DNA of 26,381 bases, taken from CAYMLQ01 sp964390795. GTDB taxonomy: Bacteria; Verrucomicrobiota; Kiritimatiellia; RFP12; UBA1067. Shown here piece by piece: positions 1-6,901 of the stretch. The stretch lies in NCBI GenBank assembly GCA_964390795.1, contig CAYMLQ010000041.1, positions 1-26,381 on the forward strand, read 5' to 3'. How positions within the stretch are numbered: the stretch's first letter is position 1; the number at the start of each line of letters is the position of its first letter. A program made the translations under genes and the position numbers. The notes below the pieces were generated by a model that saw nothing but the letters and a program-made list of their open reading frames with translations, was not told the origin of the DNA and did not search any database.

Positions 1-33
1 GGGGCCACGGCTTCAGCATGCCGTCCGTGCCCC
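1..33. repeat. Inverted repeat at the left edge
   Basis: GGGGCCACGG (1-10) can pair with CCGTGCCCC (25-33), with one bulged C, around a 14-nt loop. There is no T-tract, so it is either a repeat-type hairpin or the remains of a terminator of a gene to the left of the window. The window edge cuts off the context. Confidence 0.4.
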
Positions 34-67
34 GCCTATGGGATGCTAGTGAATGTATTAAGTACTT

Positions 68-81
68 TGACAAATCTGTCA
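68..81. promoter_or_regulatory. Palindromic operator-like site upstream of the PAS sensor gene
   Basis: TGACAAATCTGTCA is a 14-bp near-perfect palindrome (TGACA..TGTCA) 110 bp before the sensor start. It overlaps a perfect TTGACA -35-like hexamer at 67-72. No convincing -10 lies 16-18 bp downstream, so the promoter call is weak. The palindrome is seen directly; its role is inferred. Confidence 0.3.
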
Positions 82-190
82 GGCGAGAATTAGCGTTTAT
101 GTGTAGGGTGTTGTCAATAAAATGGCCGAAAAGCCCAGTTGGCTTGCCGCGGATTTCTGCGCGTGTGACGCGTCATGAAAGGGGGGCGGG

Positions 191-1552
191 ATGAACGATT
201 TTCGACTCGCAGCCCGTGTCACGGCGGTCTACGTGTTGACGGGGTTTTCATGGATCCTGTTTTCGGACTGGCTCTCGTTCGCCAGTGCCGACATCGAGAC
301 CGCGCATTGGATCCAGACCTCTAAAGGGTTATTGTACGTGATGCTGACGGCATTCGTGCTCTTCTGGCTGATCAGGCGGGGCACCCGGATGCTGAGCGAG
401 AGCGAGGCGTTGTTTAGACTTCTGATCGAAGGGGCACCCGATGCGGTGTTTGTTCAGACGCTGGGGTGTGTCGCCTATGCCAATAGCGCCGCAGCACGGC
501 TGCTCGGTGCTGCGACGCCGAATGAACTTATCGGTCGTGCGGTCATGGACATCATTGATCCGGCGTCGCGCGAAACAGTAAAGCGTCGCATCGCTCAGGT
601 CACGGAGCGCAAGCTGCCCATCTTGACGCAAGAGGAGCGCTTTTTGCGGTTAGACGGCACTCCGGTTCTCTGCGAAGTCTCGGCAGTGCCGATCCGCTAC
701 GCAGGACGAGAGGGGTCTGTGGTCTTTGTCCGCGATGTGACCGAGCGTGTGGAGGCGCAGGAGCGACTGCTGTACGCGCAGAAGACCGAGGCGATCCGGC
801 AGCTGGCGGGCGGGTTAGCGCATGATTTTAACAACCTGCTGCAGGTGATCAACGGCTATACGGAGTTGGCTTGCGAGGTCTTGCCTGGCGAAAACCGCGA
901 GTGCCGCGGCTATCTGGAGCAGGTGTGCGTGTCGGGGAGACAGGCCTCGGCGCTGGTCGGGCAACTGTTGACTTTCAGCAGCAGCCAGCCGCCGAATGTC
1001 GCGTGCTTGGTTCCCAGCGCGTCGAATACGAGAACGATGCGGGTGTTGCGTCAGGTGACGGGTAGTGAGATGCCGCAGTCCGGCGAGACGTGCGAGGCCC
1101 AGGCCGCGGTTGCGCAGGTCGCGGAACCGGCCAACGGTGCGGAGGGTGCGGTCGTGCTGATTGCCGAAGACGAGGAGTCGGTGCGTAAGTTGGCTGCGAG
1201 GGTGTTGAAGCGCGCCGGATACACGGTGCTGGAGGCGTCTGACGGTGTGGAGGCTGTGGCGCTGTTCGAGAAGCATGCCGGCGAGATTGCGGCCGTGGTT
1301 CTTGACGTCGTGATGCCGAAGATGGGCGGCTTTGAGGCGTATGACCGGATCCATGCGCTCGACGCACGCAAGCCCATCCTTTTTGCCAGCGGGTTCAGCG
1401 GCTTTGACTCGATGTCGCACGTGACCTTGATTCCGGGGGGTAACCTGCTTGAAAAACCTTACGAGGGTCGCGTTTTAGTCTCTGCCGTACGGCGTGTGAT
1501 CGACGTCAGCCAGGTGAAAAACGCGCCGCCAGATCCTTGTAGCGCTGCCTGA
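191..1552 (+). CDS. Membrane PAS sensor with HisKA and receiver domains, lacking the HATPase domain
   Basis: This 453-aa protein has two membrane segments (about residues 10-30 and 46-63), then a PAS domain (about 72-190). A DHp/HisKA H-box follows, with phosphoacceptor His211 in GGLAHDFNNLLQ. A receiver domain occupies about 320-440, with acidic residues E326/D327, phosphoacceptor Asp372 (VVLDVVMPKMGG), Ser400 and Lys422. In hybrid kinases of this type a HATPase_c domain (N, G1, F and G2 boxes) of over 100 residues should lie between HisKA and receiver. Here only about 55 linker residues (265-320) separate them and none of those boxes is present. The protein therefore probably cannot autophosphorylate and could be a phosphotransfer partner or a decayed kinase. 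The start follows a strong purine-rich RBS (AAGGGGGG). Its 3' end overlaps the convergent aldolase gene by 47 bp. Confidence 0.85.
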   Translation: MNDFRLAARVTAVYVLTGFSWILFSDWLSFASADIETAHWIQTSKGLLYVMLTAFVLFWLIRRGTRMLSESEALFRLLIEGAPDAVFVQTLGCVAYANSAAARLLGAATPNELIGRAVMDIIDPASRETVKRRIAQVTERKLPILTQEERFLRLDGTPVLCEVSAVPIRYAGREGSVVFVRDVTERVEAQERLLYAQKTEAIRQLAGGLAHDFNNLLQVINGYTELACEVLPGENRECRGYLEQVCVSGRQASALVGQLLTFSSSQPPNVACLVPSASNTRTMRVLRQVTGSEMPQSGETCEAQAAVAQVAEPANGAEGAVVLIAEDEESVRKLAARVLKRAGYTVLEASDGVEAVALFEKHAGEIAAVVLDVVMPKMGGFEAYDRIHALDARKPILFASGFSGFDSMSHVTLIPGGNLLEKPYEGRVLVSAVRRVIDVSQVKNAPPDPCSAA

Positions 1553-2249
1553 GAATGGCGACATCCGAATCGACCGCCTGAAACGTGAAGCCCAGCGCGC
1601 TCAAATCGGGGATGTCTTTCTCGTTACGGTTGAGGATGCCGGTTTGTTTGCCGCTCTCGCGTGCGGCGTCCGCCACCGCCTTCAGACAAGCGTCGTAGTT
1701 CAGCGCCGACTCAGACGCCTTCAGGTCGAAGGCGAGATCTGCGGGGCCGACAAACAGCACGTCGATGCCGTCGACGGCGGCGATCTCGCGCACGTTGGCC
1801 ACGGCCATGGCGCTCTCGATCTGCGCGAGCACGAGCGGCTGCACGTCCGCGTCAGGAAGCTCCATCCCGTAGCCGCAGGCGCGTACCGAGCGCGAGTAGC
1901 CGCGCGTGCCGTGCGGCGGGAAGCGCACCGCGCGCACGACGGACCGCGCGATCTCCGGCGTGTCCACGTGCGGCACCATGATGCCGTCCGCGCCCCAGTC
2001 GAGCACGCGCTGGATCAGGTCTGGGTGCGGCGCGCCTACGCGCACGATCGCGGCGGACTTGCTGCCTCGCAGGGCCTGCAGGTTCTGAAAGAGCGCGGCC
2101 TCGCCGCCGCAGCCGTGTTCCAGGTCTAGGAGCAGCCAGTCGAAGCCGCACAGGCCCGCCAGCTCGGCGATGACCGGAGAGCCGATCGAGAGCCAGGTGC
2201 CGAGGTGGAAACGGGGGGTGCGGAGGCGTGTGAGGGTGTTGGTGTTCAT
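1506..2249 (-). CDS. HpcH/HpaI family aldolase
   Basis: A 247-aa cytoplasmic class II (metal-dependent) aldolase of the HpcH/HpaI family, which cleaves 2-keto-3-deoxy or 4-hydroxy-2-oxo acids to pyruvate plus an aldehyde. Family signatures are all present: LLLDLEHG (Asp42, His45), IVRVG (Arg70), GADGIMVPHV (87-95), RFPPHGTRGYS (109-119), QIES with metal ligand Glu145, and FVGPADLA with metal ligand Asp171. These match the known HpcH catalytic set. Length is normal for the family. The substrate cannot be told; relatives act on 2-keto-3-deoxy-L-rhamnonate, 2-keto-3-deoxyglucarate and homoprotocatechuate intermediates, which would suit catabolism of a deoxy or acidic sugar. The leader has no Shine-Dalgarno; a heptamer array begins 5 nt before the ATG. 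Confidence 0.9.
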   Translation of the reverse strand: MNTNTLTRLRTPRFHLGTWLSIGSPVIAELAGLCGFDWLLLDLEHGCGGEAALFQNLQALRGSKSAAIVRVGAPHPDLIQRVLDWGADGIMVPHVDTPEIARSVVRAVRFPPHGTRGYSRSVRACGYGMELPDADVQPLVLAQIESAMAVANVREIAAVDGIDVLFVGPADLAFDLKASESALNYDACLKAVADAARESGKQTGILNRNEKDIPDLSALGFTFQAVDSDVAILRQRYKDLAARFSPG

Positions 2250-2254
2250 GGGAA

Positions 2255-2289
2255 GTTAGGATTTAGGAGTTAGGATTTAGGAGTTGGAT
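2255..2289. repeat. Heptamer array GTTAGGA/TTTAGGA, locus 1 (5 units)
   Basis: GTTAGGA, TTTAGGA, GTTAGGA, TTTAGGA and a decayed GTTGGAT follow each other without gaps, 5 nt upstream of the aldolase start codon. In the mRNA this reads as UCCUAAC repeats where an RBS would be expected. The same unit recurs before the next two minus-strand genes. Confidence 0.9.
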
Positions 2290-2306
2290 CATTGGCCCGT
2301 GCGTAG

Positions 2307-2328
2307 GGGCAGACCTGCGTGTCTGCCC
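2307..2328. repeat. Hairpin just downstream of the phosphotransferase gene
   Basis: GGGCAGAC (2307-2314) and GTCTGCCC (2321-2328) form a perfect 8-bp stem with a 6-nt loop, 3 nt past the stop codon of the minus-strand phosphotransferase gene. No U-tract follows in the transcript direction, so it looks more like a dispersed REP-type hairpin than a standard intrinsic terminator, though it could still stabilise the 3' end. Confidence 0.5.
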
Positions 2329-2330
2329 TC

Positions 2331-3491
2331 TCATAAGATCGAGAGGTCGCAGGTGTTGTTTAGCCCGCGTAGGGCGGTGTCGATGCGGGTGCGCGTGAAG
2401 GCTTCGAAGTCGGTGCCGGTGCTGCCGGAGCCGATGAGGTAGAAGCTATCGTTACGCTGGAAGTATCCCGCTCCGACGCGGATCACGGCTTTGACGATCA
2501 TGTTGCGCAGCAGGCAGAGCCAGAAGCGCGGCAGGTGGTCCGGCGGCAGCGGACGTACGCGGGCGTAGCCGGCCAGCGCACGCTCGATGACCGGAGCGCC
2601 ATAGAAACAGCCGAGCAGCGAGAGGTCGTCCATGGGGTCACCCGAAATGGCGTCGTCCCAGTCGATGAAGGCGGCTACGTGATCCGGCGAGCCGAGGATG
2701 TTCCAGAGCGCAAGATCCTTGTGTGCCAAACAGCCCTGGCTGATGCCAAGCAAATCTTGGTGCCGGGAGATGGCCTCCAGCACGGCGACGCACTGCCGAG
2801 CGGTGAAAAAGCCGCGCTCAGTCAAAAAGGTGAGGTGCTTGTCGAGGTTGAGGAACAGGTAGTGCGAGTAGGAGGGCTGCAGGCCGACTAGGCGGCCGGT
2901 GGCGCGGGCCGCCTCCGCGCTGAACGGGCCGTAGCCGGAGACCGGGAGTTCCTGCCAGCGTGCCACGGTTTCGCCGATCGTCTCGGCGACCGGCTCCAGC
3001 GCCAGCGTGCCCTGTTTGTGATGCTGGTTGAGGTCGGGGAAGGGCACATACTCCAGCACCTGCCACGCGAAGGGCGTCTCCGTGCGGGAGCAGTCGCAGG
3101 CGAGCACGCGCGGCACGGGGATGCCGCGCTGGCGCAGCTCCGACGTGACCACGGACTCGACGGCGAAGTAGTTGTCACGCTCGGGCCCGTCCTCGGTGCG
3201 TACGAAGGCGCCGTGTGCGCCGAACGTCGAAGGAGTCCCCCCTTGAGCGTTGAGCGTTGAACGTTGAACGTTGAGCGTTTCCTCTGCCGTTAGGCGGAAC
3301 GTCCGGTGGTTTCCCTGCCCGTCGGCGGGGCGCAGGTTGATCGGCACGCCGGGGAAGCGCCGCTCCAGCGCGCGCTGGAGCTGCGCTTGCAGCAGGGGGT
3401 TGTCGGGGCGGACCGCCTCTGTGCCGTGGAAGGCGGCAGCGCGGTCGCACTTCCAGTAGTAGATGCCGGTGCGGTCTTGGGAAGTTAGCAT
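2331..3491 (-). CDS. APH-fold phosphotransferase with a heptamer-repeat insertion
   Basis: A 386-aa protein of the aminoglycoside phosphotransferase/choline kinase-like fold. The catalytic loop is HKDLALWNIL (His257, Asp259, Asn264) and the metal-binding Asp is in FIDWDD (Asp277). Helix-C glutamate is probably in the YFAVESVV stretch (about 108-115). The family phosphorylates small molecules or sugars; the substrate here is unknown. Residues about 71-82 (containing TLNVQRSTLNAQ) are encoded by a five-unit heptamer repeat and appear inserted in the N-lobe, probably at the beta2-beta3 turn. The ATG itself lies inside another heptamer array (GTTAGCATTTAGGA), and no Shine-Dalgarno is seen. Conserved-looking sequence starts at IYYWKCDR, a few residues in, so this start is plausible but not secure. 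Confidence 0.75.
   Translation of the reverse strand: MLTSQDRTGIYYWKCDRAAAFHGTEAVRPDNPLLQAQLQRALERRFPGVPINLRPADGQGNHRTFRLTAEETLNVQRSTLNAQGGTPSTFGAHGAFVRTEDGPERDNYFAVESVVTSELRQRGIPVPRVLACDCSRTETPFAWQVLEYVPFPDLNQHHKQGTLALEPVAETIGETVARWQELPVSGYGPFSAEAARATGRLVGLQPSYSHYLFLNLDKHLTFLTERGFFTARQCVAVLEAISRHQDLLGISQGCLAHKDLALWNILGSPDHVAAFIDWDDAISGDPMDDLSLLGCFYGAPVIERALAGYARVRPLPPDHLPRFWLCLLRNMIVKAVIRVGAGYFQRNDSFYLIGSGSTGTDFEAFTRTRIDTALRGLNNTCDLSIL
3245..3279. repeat. Intragenic heptamer array GAGCGTT/GAACGTT (5 units)
   Basis: Five gapless 7-bp units (GAGCGTT, GAGCGTT, GAACGTT, GAACGTT, GAGCGTT) lie inside the phosphotransferase coding region. Three units equal 21 bp, so the translation has a 7-residue period (TLNVQRS, TLNAQGG). 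The unit sequence is unrelated to the GTTAGGA arrays nearby, but the unit length is the same. Confidence 0.9.
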
Positions 3492-3546
3492 TTAGGAGTT
3501 AGGAGTTAGGAGTTAGAAGTTAGAAGTTAGGAGTTAGGAGTTGAAT
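3484..3546. repeat. Heptamer array GTTAGGA, locus 2 (9 units)
   Basis: Units run GTTAGCA, TTTAGGA, GTTAGGA x2, GTTAGAA x2, GTTAGGA x2 and GTTGAAT. The first unit's G-to-C change creates the CAT that is the minus-strand ATG (3489-3491) of the phosphotransferase gene, so the array overlaps the first codons of that gene. Confidence 0.9.
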
Positions 3547-3568
3547 CATGTGGCCACGAGGGGTGACG

Positions 3569-4495
3569 TCACTTGAGGGGGCGGAAGCGCCAGTAGGCGG
3601 CCAGTAGGCTTCCGAGGAGGGTCTGGACCACGCTACAGAAGACGGCGGGCACGCCCACCAGAGGGTCGGCGGCGAAATGCTTTTTGGCGAGCATGGCGGC
3701 CATGCCGCCGTTCTGCATGCCGACCTCGATGGCGACCGTGCGGGCGATGTCATCGTGGAAGCGCAGCAGGCGGGTGATCCAGTAGCCCAGTACGAAGCCG
3801 AGTCCGTGCAGGAGCGTCAGGGCCAGCGTCAGGCGGCCGGCGTTGGCGACGACCTTCTCGGCGTTGGGGGCCACGATGCTGCCCGCGATGAAGATGATGG
3901 CGACCACGGAGATGAACGGGCCGAACGCCGAGGCCTTGGCGACCACACGCGGGAACTTCCAGTTGCAGAAGACGCCGATGAGCACGGGCGCAACCACGGC
4001 GCGCAGCGTGGAGAGGCAGATGCCCAGTGCGTCGACCTCGACATACGCGCCCGCGAGCGTCTTGCACCAGAGCGGCGTCATCACGAAAGCCGTGAGCGTG
4101 GAGGCCATGGTGAGCACGACCGAGAGCGCGACGTTGGCGCGGGCCAGATAAGAGATGAGGTTCGAGGCCACGCCGCCGGGGCAGGCGGCCACGAGGATGA
4201 GGCCGGCTGCGAAGCCGGGCTCCAGGTGCAGCGCGCGGCTGATACCCCAGCCGAGCAGCGGCATGATCGTGTACTGGCAGGCGAAGCCGAGCGCGAAGGA
4301 GCTGGGGATCTTAAGGAGCTGCTTGAAGTCGTCGAGCGTGAGCGTGAAGCCCATGCCGAGCATCACCAGCGCGATGGCGTTCTCCACCCAGCGTCCCGAG
4401 AACCAGAGGAACGCGGGCGGATGGAGGATGCCGATCACCGAGGAGAGGATGATCCAGAGGGGGTAGAGGTTGACGAAGAGGGTGATGAAGCGCAT
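3569..4495 (-). CDS. Bile acid:sodium symporter (BASS) family transporter
   Basis: A 308-aa polytopic membrane protein with about 9-10 hydrophobic segments spread over its whole length. Family hallmarks are CPGGVASN (105-112) in the crossover helix and EVGMQNGGMA (257-266), which contains the Glu and Gln/Asn residues that coordinate sodium in characterised bacterial homologues. BASS proteins carry bile acids, pyruvate, pantoate and other organic anions with sodium. Here a keto acid or sugar acid produced near the aldolase is a reasonable guess, but substrate is not readable. Length is typical. The ATG at 4495 is preceded by a heptamer array rather than a purine-rich RBS. Confidence 0.9.
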   Translation of the reverse strand: MRFITLFVNLYPLWIILSSVIGILHPPAFLWFSGRWVENAIALVMLGMGFTLTLDDFKQLLKIPSSFALGFACQYTIMPLLGWGISRALHLEPGFAAGLILVAACPGGVASNLISYLARANVALSVVLTMASTLTAFVMTPLWCKTLAGAYVEVDALGICLSTLRAVVAPVLIGVFCNWKFPRVVAKASAFGPFISVVAIIFIAGSIVAPNAEKVVANAGRLTLALTLLHGLGFVLGYWITRLLRFHDDIARTVAIEVGMQNGGMAAMLAKKHFAADPLVGVPAVFCSVVQTLLGSLLAAYWRFRPLK

Positions 4496-4501
4496 AGGGT
4501 A

Positions 4502-4571
4502 GTTAGGAGTTAGGAGTTAGGAGTTAGAAGTTAGGAGTTAGAAGTTAGGAGTTGGGAGTTGGGAGTTAGGT
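4502..4571. repeat. Heptamer array GTTAGGA, locus 3 (10 units)
   Basis: Ten gapless units: GTTAGGA x3, GTTAGAA, GTTAGGA, GTTAGAA, GTTAGGA, GTTGGGA x2, GTTAGGT. It begins 6 nt upstream of the BASS transporter start. Units drift towards the distal end, as expected for slippage-generated arrays. Confidence 0.92.
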
Positions 4572-4636
4572 TCAGGAGAGAGGGGGCAGTGGTTGGGATT
4601 CTGGAAAGCGCAGACAGAGAATTTGGTGTATTCCCG

Positions 4637-4657
4637 GAACCCCGAACCCTGAACCCT
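4637..4657. repeat. Heptamer array GAACCCT (3 units) at a gene end
   Basis: GAACCCC, GAACCCT, GAACCCT run directly into the TAG stop codon (4656-4658) of the sialidase-like gene. A third, unrelated 7-bp unit; a single partial AGGGTTC also occurs near 25667. Confidence 0.8.
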
Positions 4658-5921
4658 ATTTCTTCCGCTCTTTGAGGGGTTTGCTGATGAGCATCTGGAG
4701 CTTGGATTTCGGGCCGGTGAGCTTGCCCGCAAGGATATCCTCCTCCGTAAAGCGGGCCAGCAGGATCTCGCCGTTGGTGCTGCGGTTCCAGTCGTACGAG
4801 ATGTAGAGCGTGCCGTCAGGCCCTTGGAAGCCGTCGGGGTAGGAGACGCCGTTGCGCTCGTCGAGCATGAGGCCACCGAGCCAGGTCTTGCCGTCGTCCT
4901 CGGAGAGGAAGGCTTTGAGCTTGTTGCGCTTGCCCTCGGTCGTGTCGGCGGTGTCGCCGTGCTTCACGAGCAGGAGGCGGCCGGAGGCAAGTTTGCGGAT
5001 GTGGAAGCGGGCTGCGGGCTGACGGATGCTCTCCGGCGCGGTGGGCTCAGACCAGGTCTTGCCGCGGTCGCTGGAGGCGCTCTGCATGATGCCTTTGCTC
5101 GTGCGCGCGAGCATCCAGAGCGTGCCGTCCTTGCGTTCGACGAACATGTGCTCATCCCAGCAGGGGTTGGGGTAGGCGACGCAACTGCGGCGCTCCCAGG
5201 TGGCGCCCTGATTGGTGGAGCAGAAGACGTTCGCGCCGCGCAGCGGGTCGAGGTCTTTGAACGCGCCGCGGAAGGGGCCGTAGCCGCCGCTGCGGTTGAG
5301 CGAGACCGGGAGGAGCCACTCGCCGGTGGAGAGCACGGTGGGCTTGTTGAGGGTGAAGCCGTGCCAGATGCGACGGGGCGCGGACCACGCGGGCTTCTCC
5401 GCGTCGGGGTTCTCGCAGACCGCCTCCCACGAGCCGGCCCGGCCGTCGAACTGCGTCATCGACTGGCTGAAGAAAAGGTGCAGTTTGCCGTTGGGGTCGG
5501 TCCAGAGGTTGCCCACCAGCGTGCCGCGCGGTACGGGCAGCCGGGCGGAGTCGTGCATGTCAATGACGAGGCAGGGCTTGGACCAGGTCTCGCCGTCGTC
5601 GTCGCTGCGGTTGAGCACGAAGAAGGCCTTGGGGCCGTCCTCGCCCGCGACCCAGCAGGCGTAGAGCCGGCCGCCGGGGGTGCGGGCGATGCCGATAGTC
5701 ATGCCGTAGTCGAGCTGGTCGTAGTCGTACTTGGGCAGCGGGCTGGTGTTGAGCTGCGGCGGCACGAGCGCGAGGTCGGCGATTTTCTCGGCGACCTCGA
5801 TCTCGAAGGCGCGGACCTCGTCCTTGGACATGGCGGCAAAGCGGACCTCGGGGGCCGGGGATTGCGCGAAAGCCAGAGAAGCGGTCAGAACGGAGAGGGC
5901 TGATAGGGTGAGGCGATTCAT
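4656..5921 (-). CDS. Secreted BNR/Asp-box sialidase-like protein
   Basis: 421 aa with a clear signal peptide (MNRLTLSALSVLTASLAFAQ). Four Asp-boxes are visible: SDDDGETW (106-113), STNQGATW (235-242), SSDRGKTW (283-290) and SEDDGKTW (340-347), giving a six-bladed propeller of the GH33-like type. DEHMFVERKDG (256-266) and the downstream Arg273 resemble the catalytic Glu/Arg region, and SYPDG (360-364) sits where GH33 has its nucleophile Tyr. The N-terminal FRIP arginine motif of true sialidases is absent (the equivalent stretch is YGMTIGIARTPGGRLYACW, 72-90), so the substrate may not be sialic acid. Its ATG overlaps the stop of the esterase gene upstream (ATGA), with AAGGAG 7-8 nt before it, indicating translational coupling in an operon. 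Confidence 0.87.
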   Translation of the reverse strand: MNRLTLSALSVLTASLAFAQSPAPEVRFAAMSKDEVRAFEIEVAEKIADLALVPPQLNTSPLPKYDYDQLDYGMTIGIARTPGGRLYACWVAGEDGPKAFFVLNRSDDDGETWSKPCLVIDMHDSARLPVPRGTLVGNLWTDPNGKLHLFFSQSMTQFDGRAGSWEAVCENPDAEKPAWSAPRRIWHGFTLNKPTVLSTGEWLLPVSLNRSGGYGPFRGAFKDLDPLRGANVFCSTNQGATWERRSCVAYPNPCWDEHMFVERKDGTLWMLARTSKGIMQSASSDRGKTWSEPTAPESIRQPAARFHIRKLASGRLLLVKHGDTADTTEGKRNKLKAFLSEDDGKTWLGGLMLDERNGVSYPDGFQGPDGTLYISYDWNRSTNGEILLARFTEEDILAGKLTGPKSKLQMLISKPLKERKK

Positions 5922-6901
5922 CGGGACTCCTTATTTCGGGCGCTTTCCAGCCCGCTGGTTTCAATGAGTGCGTTGCCAAGATCCCGTCCGATCTGAAGAA
6001 GAGCGGGCGTGGTGAAATGGTATTGGCCTTCTGACAGGCCCTTCGACACCGCATAGGACTTGCCGACGGTTTCCGTGGCGGCGACCTTCGGCACCGTTGC
6101 GGCCACGGCGTCCTGTGCGGCACGGACAAGCGCCCATTGCTCAATCATTTTCTTGTTGGCATCACCTTCGACCTGCTGCGGGGCGATTTTGGAAAGCACA
6201 AAGGTTAAGTTTGTGCCGAAGGTCGCACGCACATCCGCGATAAAGTCCGTCAGGTGCTTCTGATACTCAGCCCCTTTGCCCTCAAGGGCATCGGACTCGC
6301 CCTGCACCCACCCCATTCCCAGCACGTCAATCATGCGGTCTGGATATTTGTATCGCACCGCGCCGATCCCTCGCCACGCGACGTCTTGAAAGATGCGGTA
6401 GAGCCTGCCATCGGCAACGGAATTCGTGGTGCCGTCCGGGAGCCAGTCTGACTGATCCCACAGGCTGCTGCCGCCCATGGCAAACTTGATCACCACCACT
6501 TTCGCGTCGGGCGTGCGGATGCGGTCGCGCACGGCTCGGGCAAAGCTCAACTCCGGTCCGAAACGGCTGATCGGCGCGTTGGTGAGCGCGGGGTAATGAC
6601 CGGGCTGTTTGACGTTGGTGTTGGAGTTGCCGGACTGAAGGGGCAGCAGCGTGTTTTCGGGGAGGAATCCTGTGCCCGCGATATCATAGAACATCTCCAC
6701 GTCCTGTTGCGGTTTGGCCAGCGGATCGCCGGTGTCCTCCAGATACTGCTGGTACCCCCAGCCCAGCGCATTCGACTGTCCGCCGAAAAGAAGAACGTAG
6801 ACATTCCCTTTACTGGCGGCTTCTCGGCCACTGGGCGCAGGCTGAGCGTAGAGAAGAGAAACGGTCAAAGCGGACACAACGGAGGGAAGCAGGACATTCA
6901 T
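5918..6901 (-). CDS. Secreted SGNH-type esterase (sialate O-acetylesterase/SASA family)
   Basis: 327 aa, with signal peptide MNVLLPSVVSALTVSLLYAQ. The nucleophile motif is FGGQSNALG (Ser43), followed by the oxyanion/block III-like motif GWVQGESDA (197-205) and the C-terminal His295 in QYHFTTPALLQIG. This family removes acetyl groups from sialic acids or from xylan-like polysaccharides. The position three residues before His295 is Gly292 instead of the usual Asp of DxxH, with Glu291 next to it, so acid support may differ. The start at 6901 is chosen because AGGAG lies 8 nt upstream, the signal peptide begins there, and it overlaps the previous stop as ATGA. A longer open frame runs to 7177 but is low-complexity Arg-rich shadow sequence. 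The 3' end also overlaps the next gene as ATGA. Confidence 0.88.
   Translation of the reverse strand: MNVLLPSVVSALTVSLLYAQPAPSGREAASKGNVYVLLFGGQSNALGWGYQQYLEDTGDPLAKPQQDVEMFYDIAGTGFLPENTLLPLQSGNSNTNVKQPGHYPALTNAPISRFGPELSFARAVRDRIRTPDAKVVVIKFAMGGSSLWDQSDWLPDGTTNSVADGRLYRIFQDVAWRGIGAVRYKYPDRMIDVLGMGWVQGESDALEGKGAEYQKHLTDFIADVRATFGTNLTFVLSKIAPQQVEGDANKKMIEQWALVRAAQDAVAATVPKVAATETVGKSYAVSKGLSEGQYHFTTPALLQIGRDLGNALIETSGLESARNKESR

Noticed and set aside
111..116. TTGTCA as -35 for the sensor gene
   Set aside because: No acceptable -10 within 16-18 bp downstream.
2255..4571. Heptamer arrays as CRISPR
   Set aside because: Units are 7 bp with no spacers and there are no cas genes.
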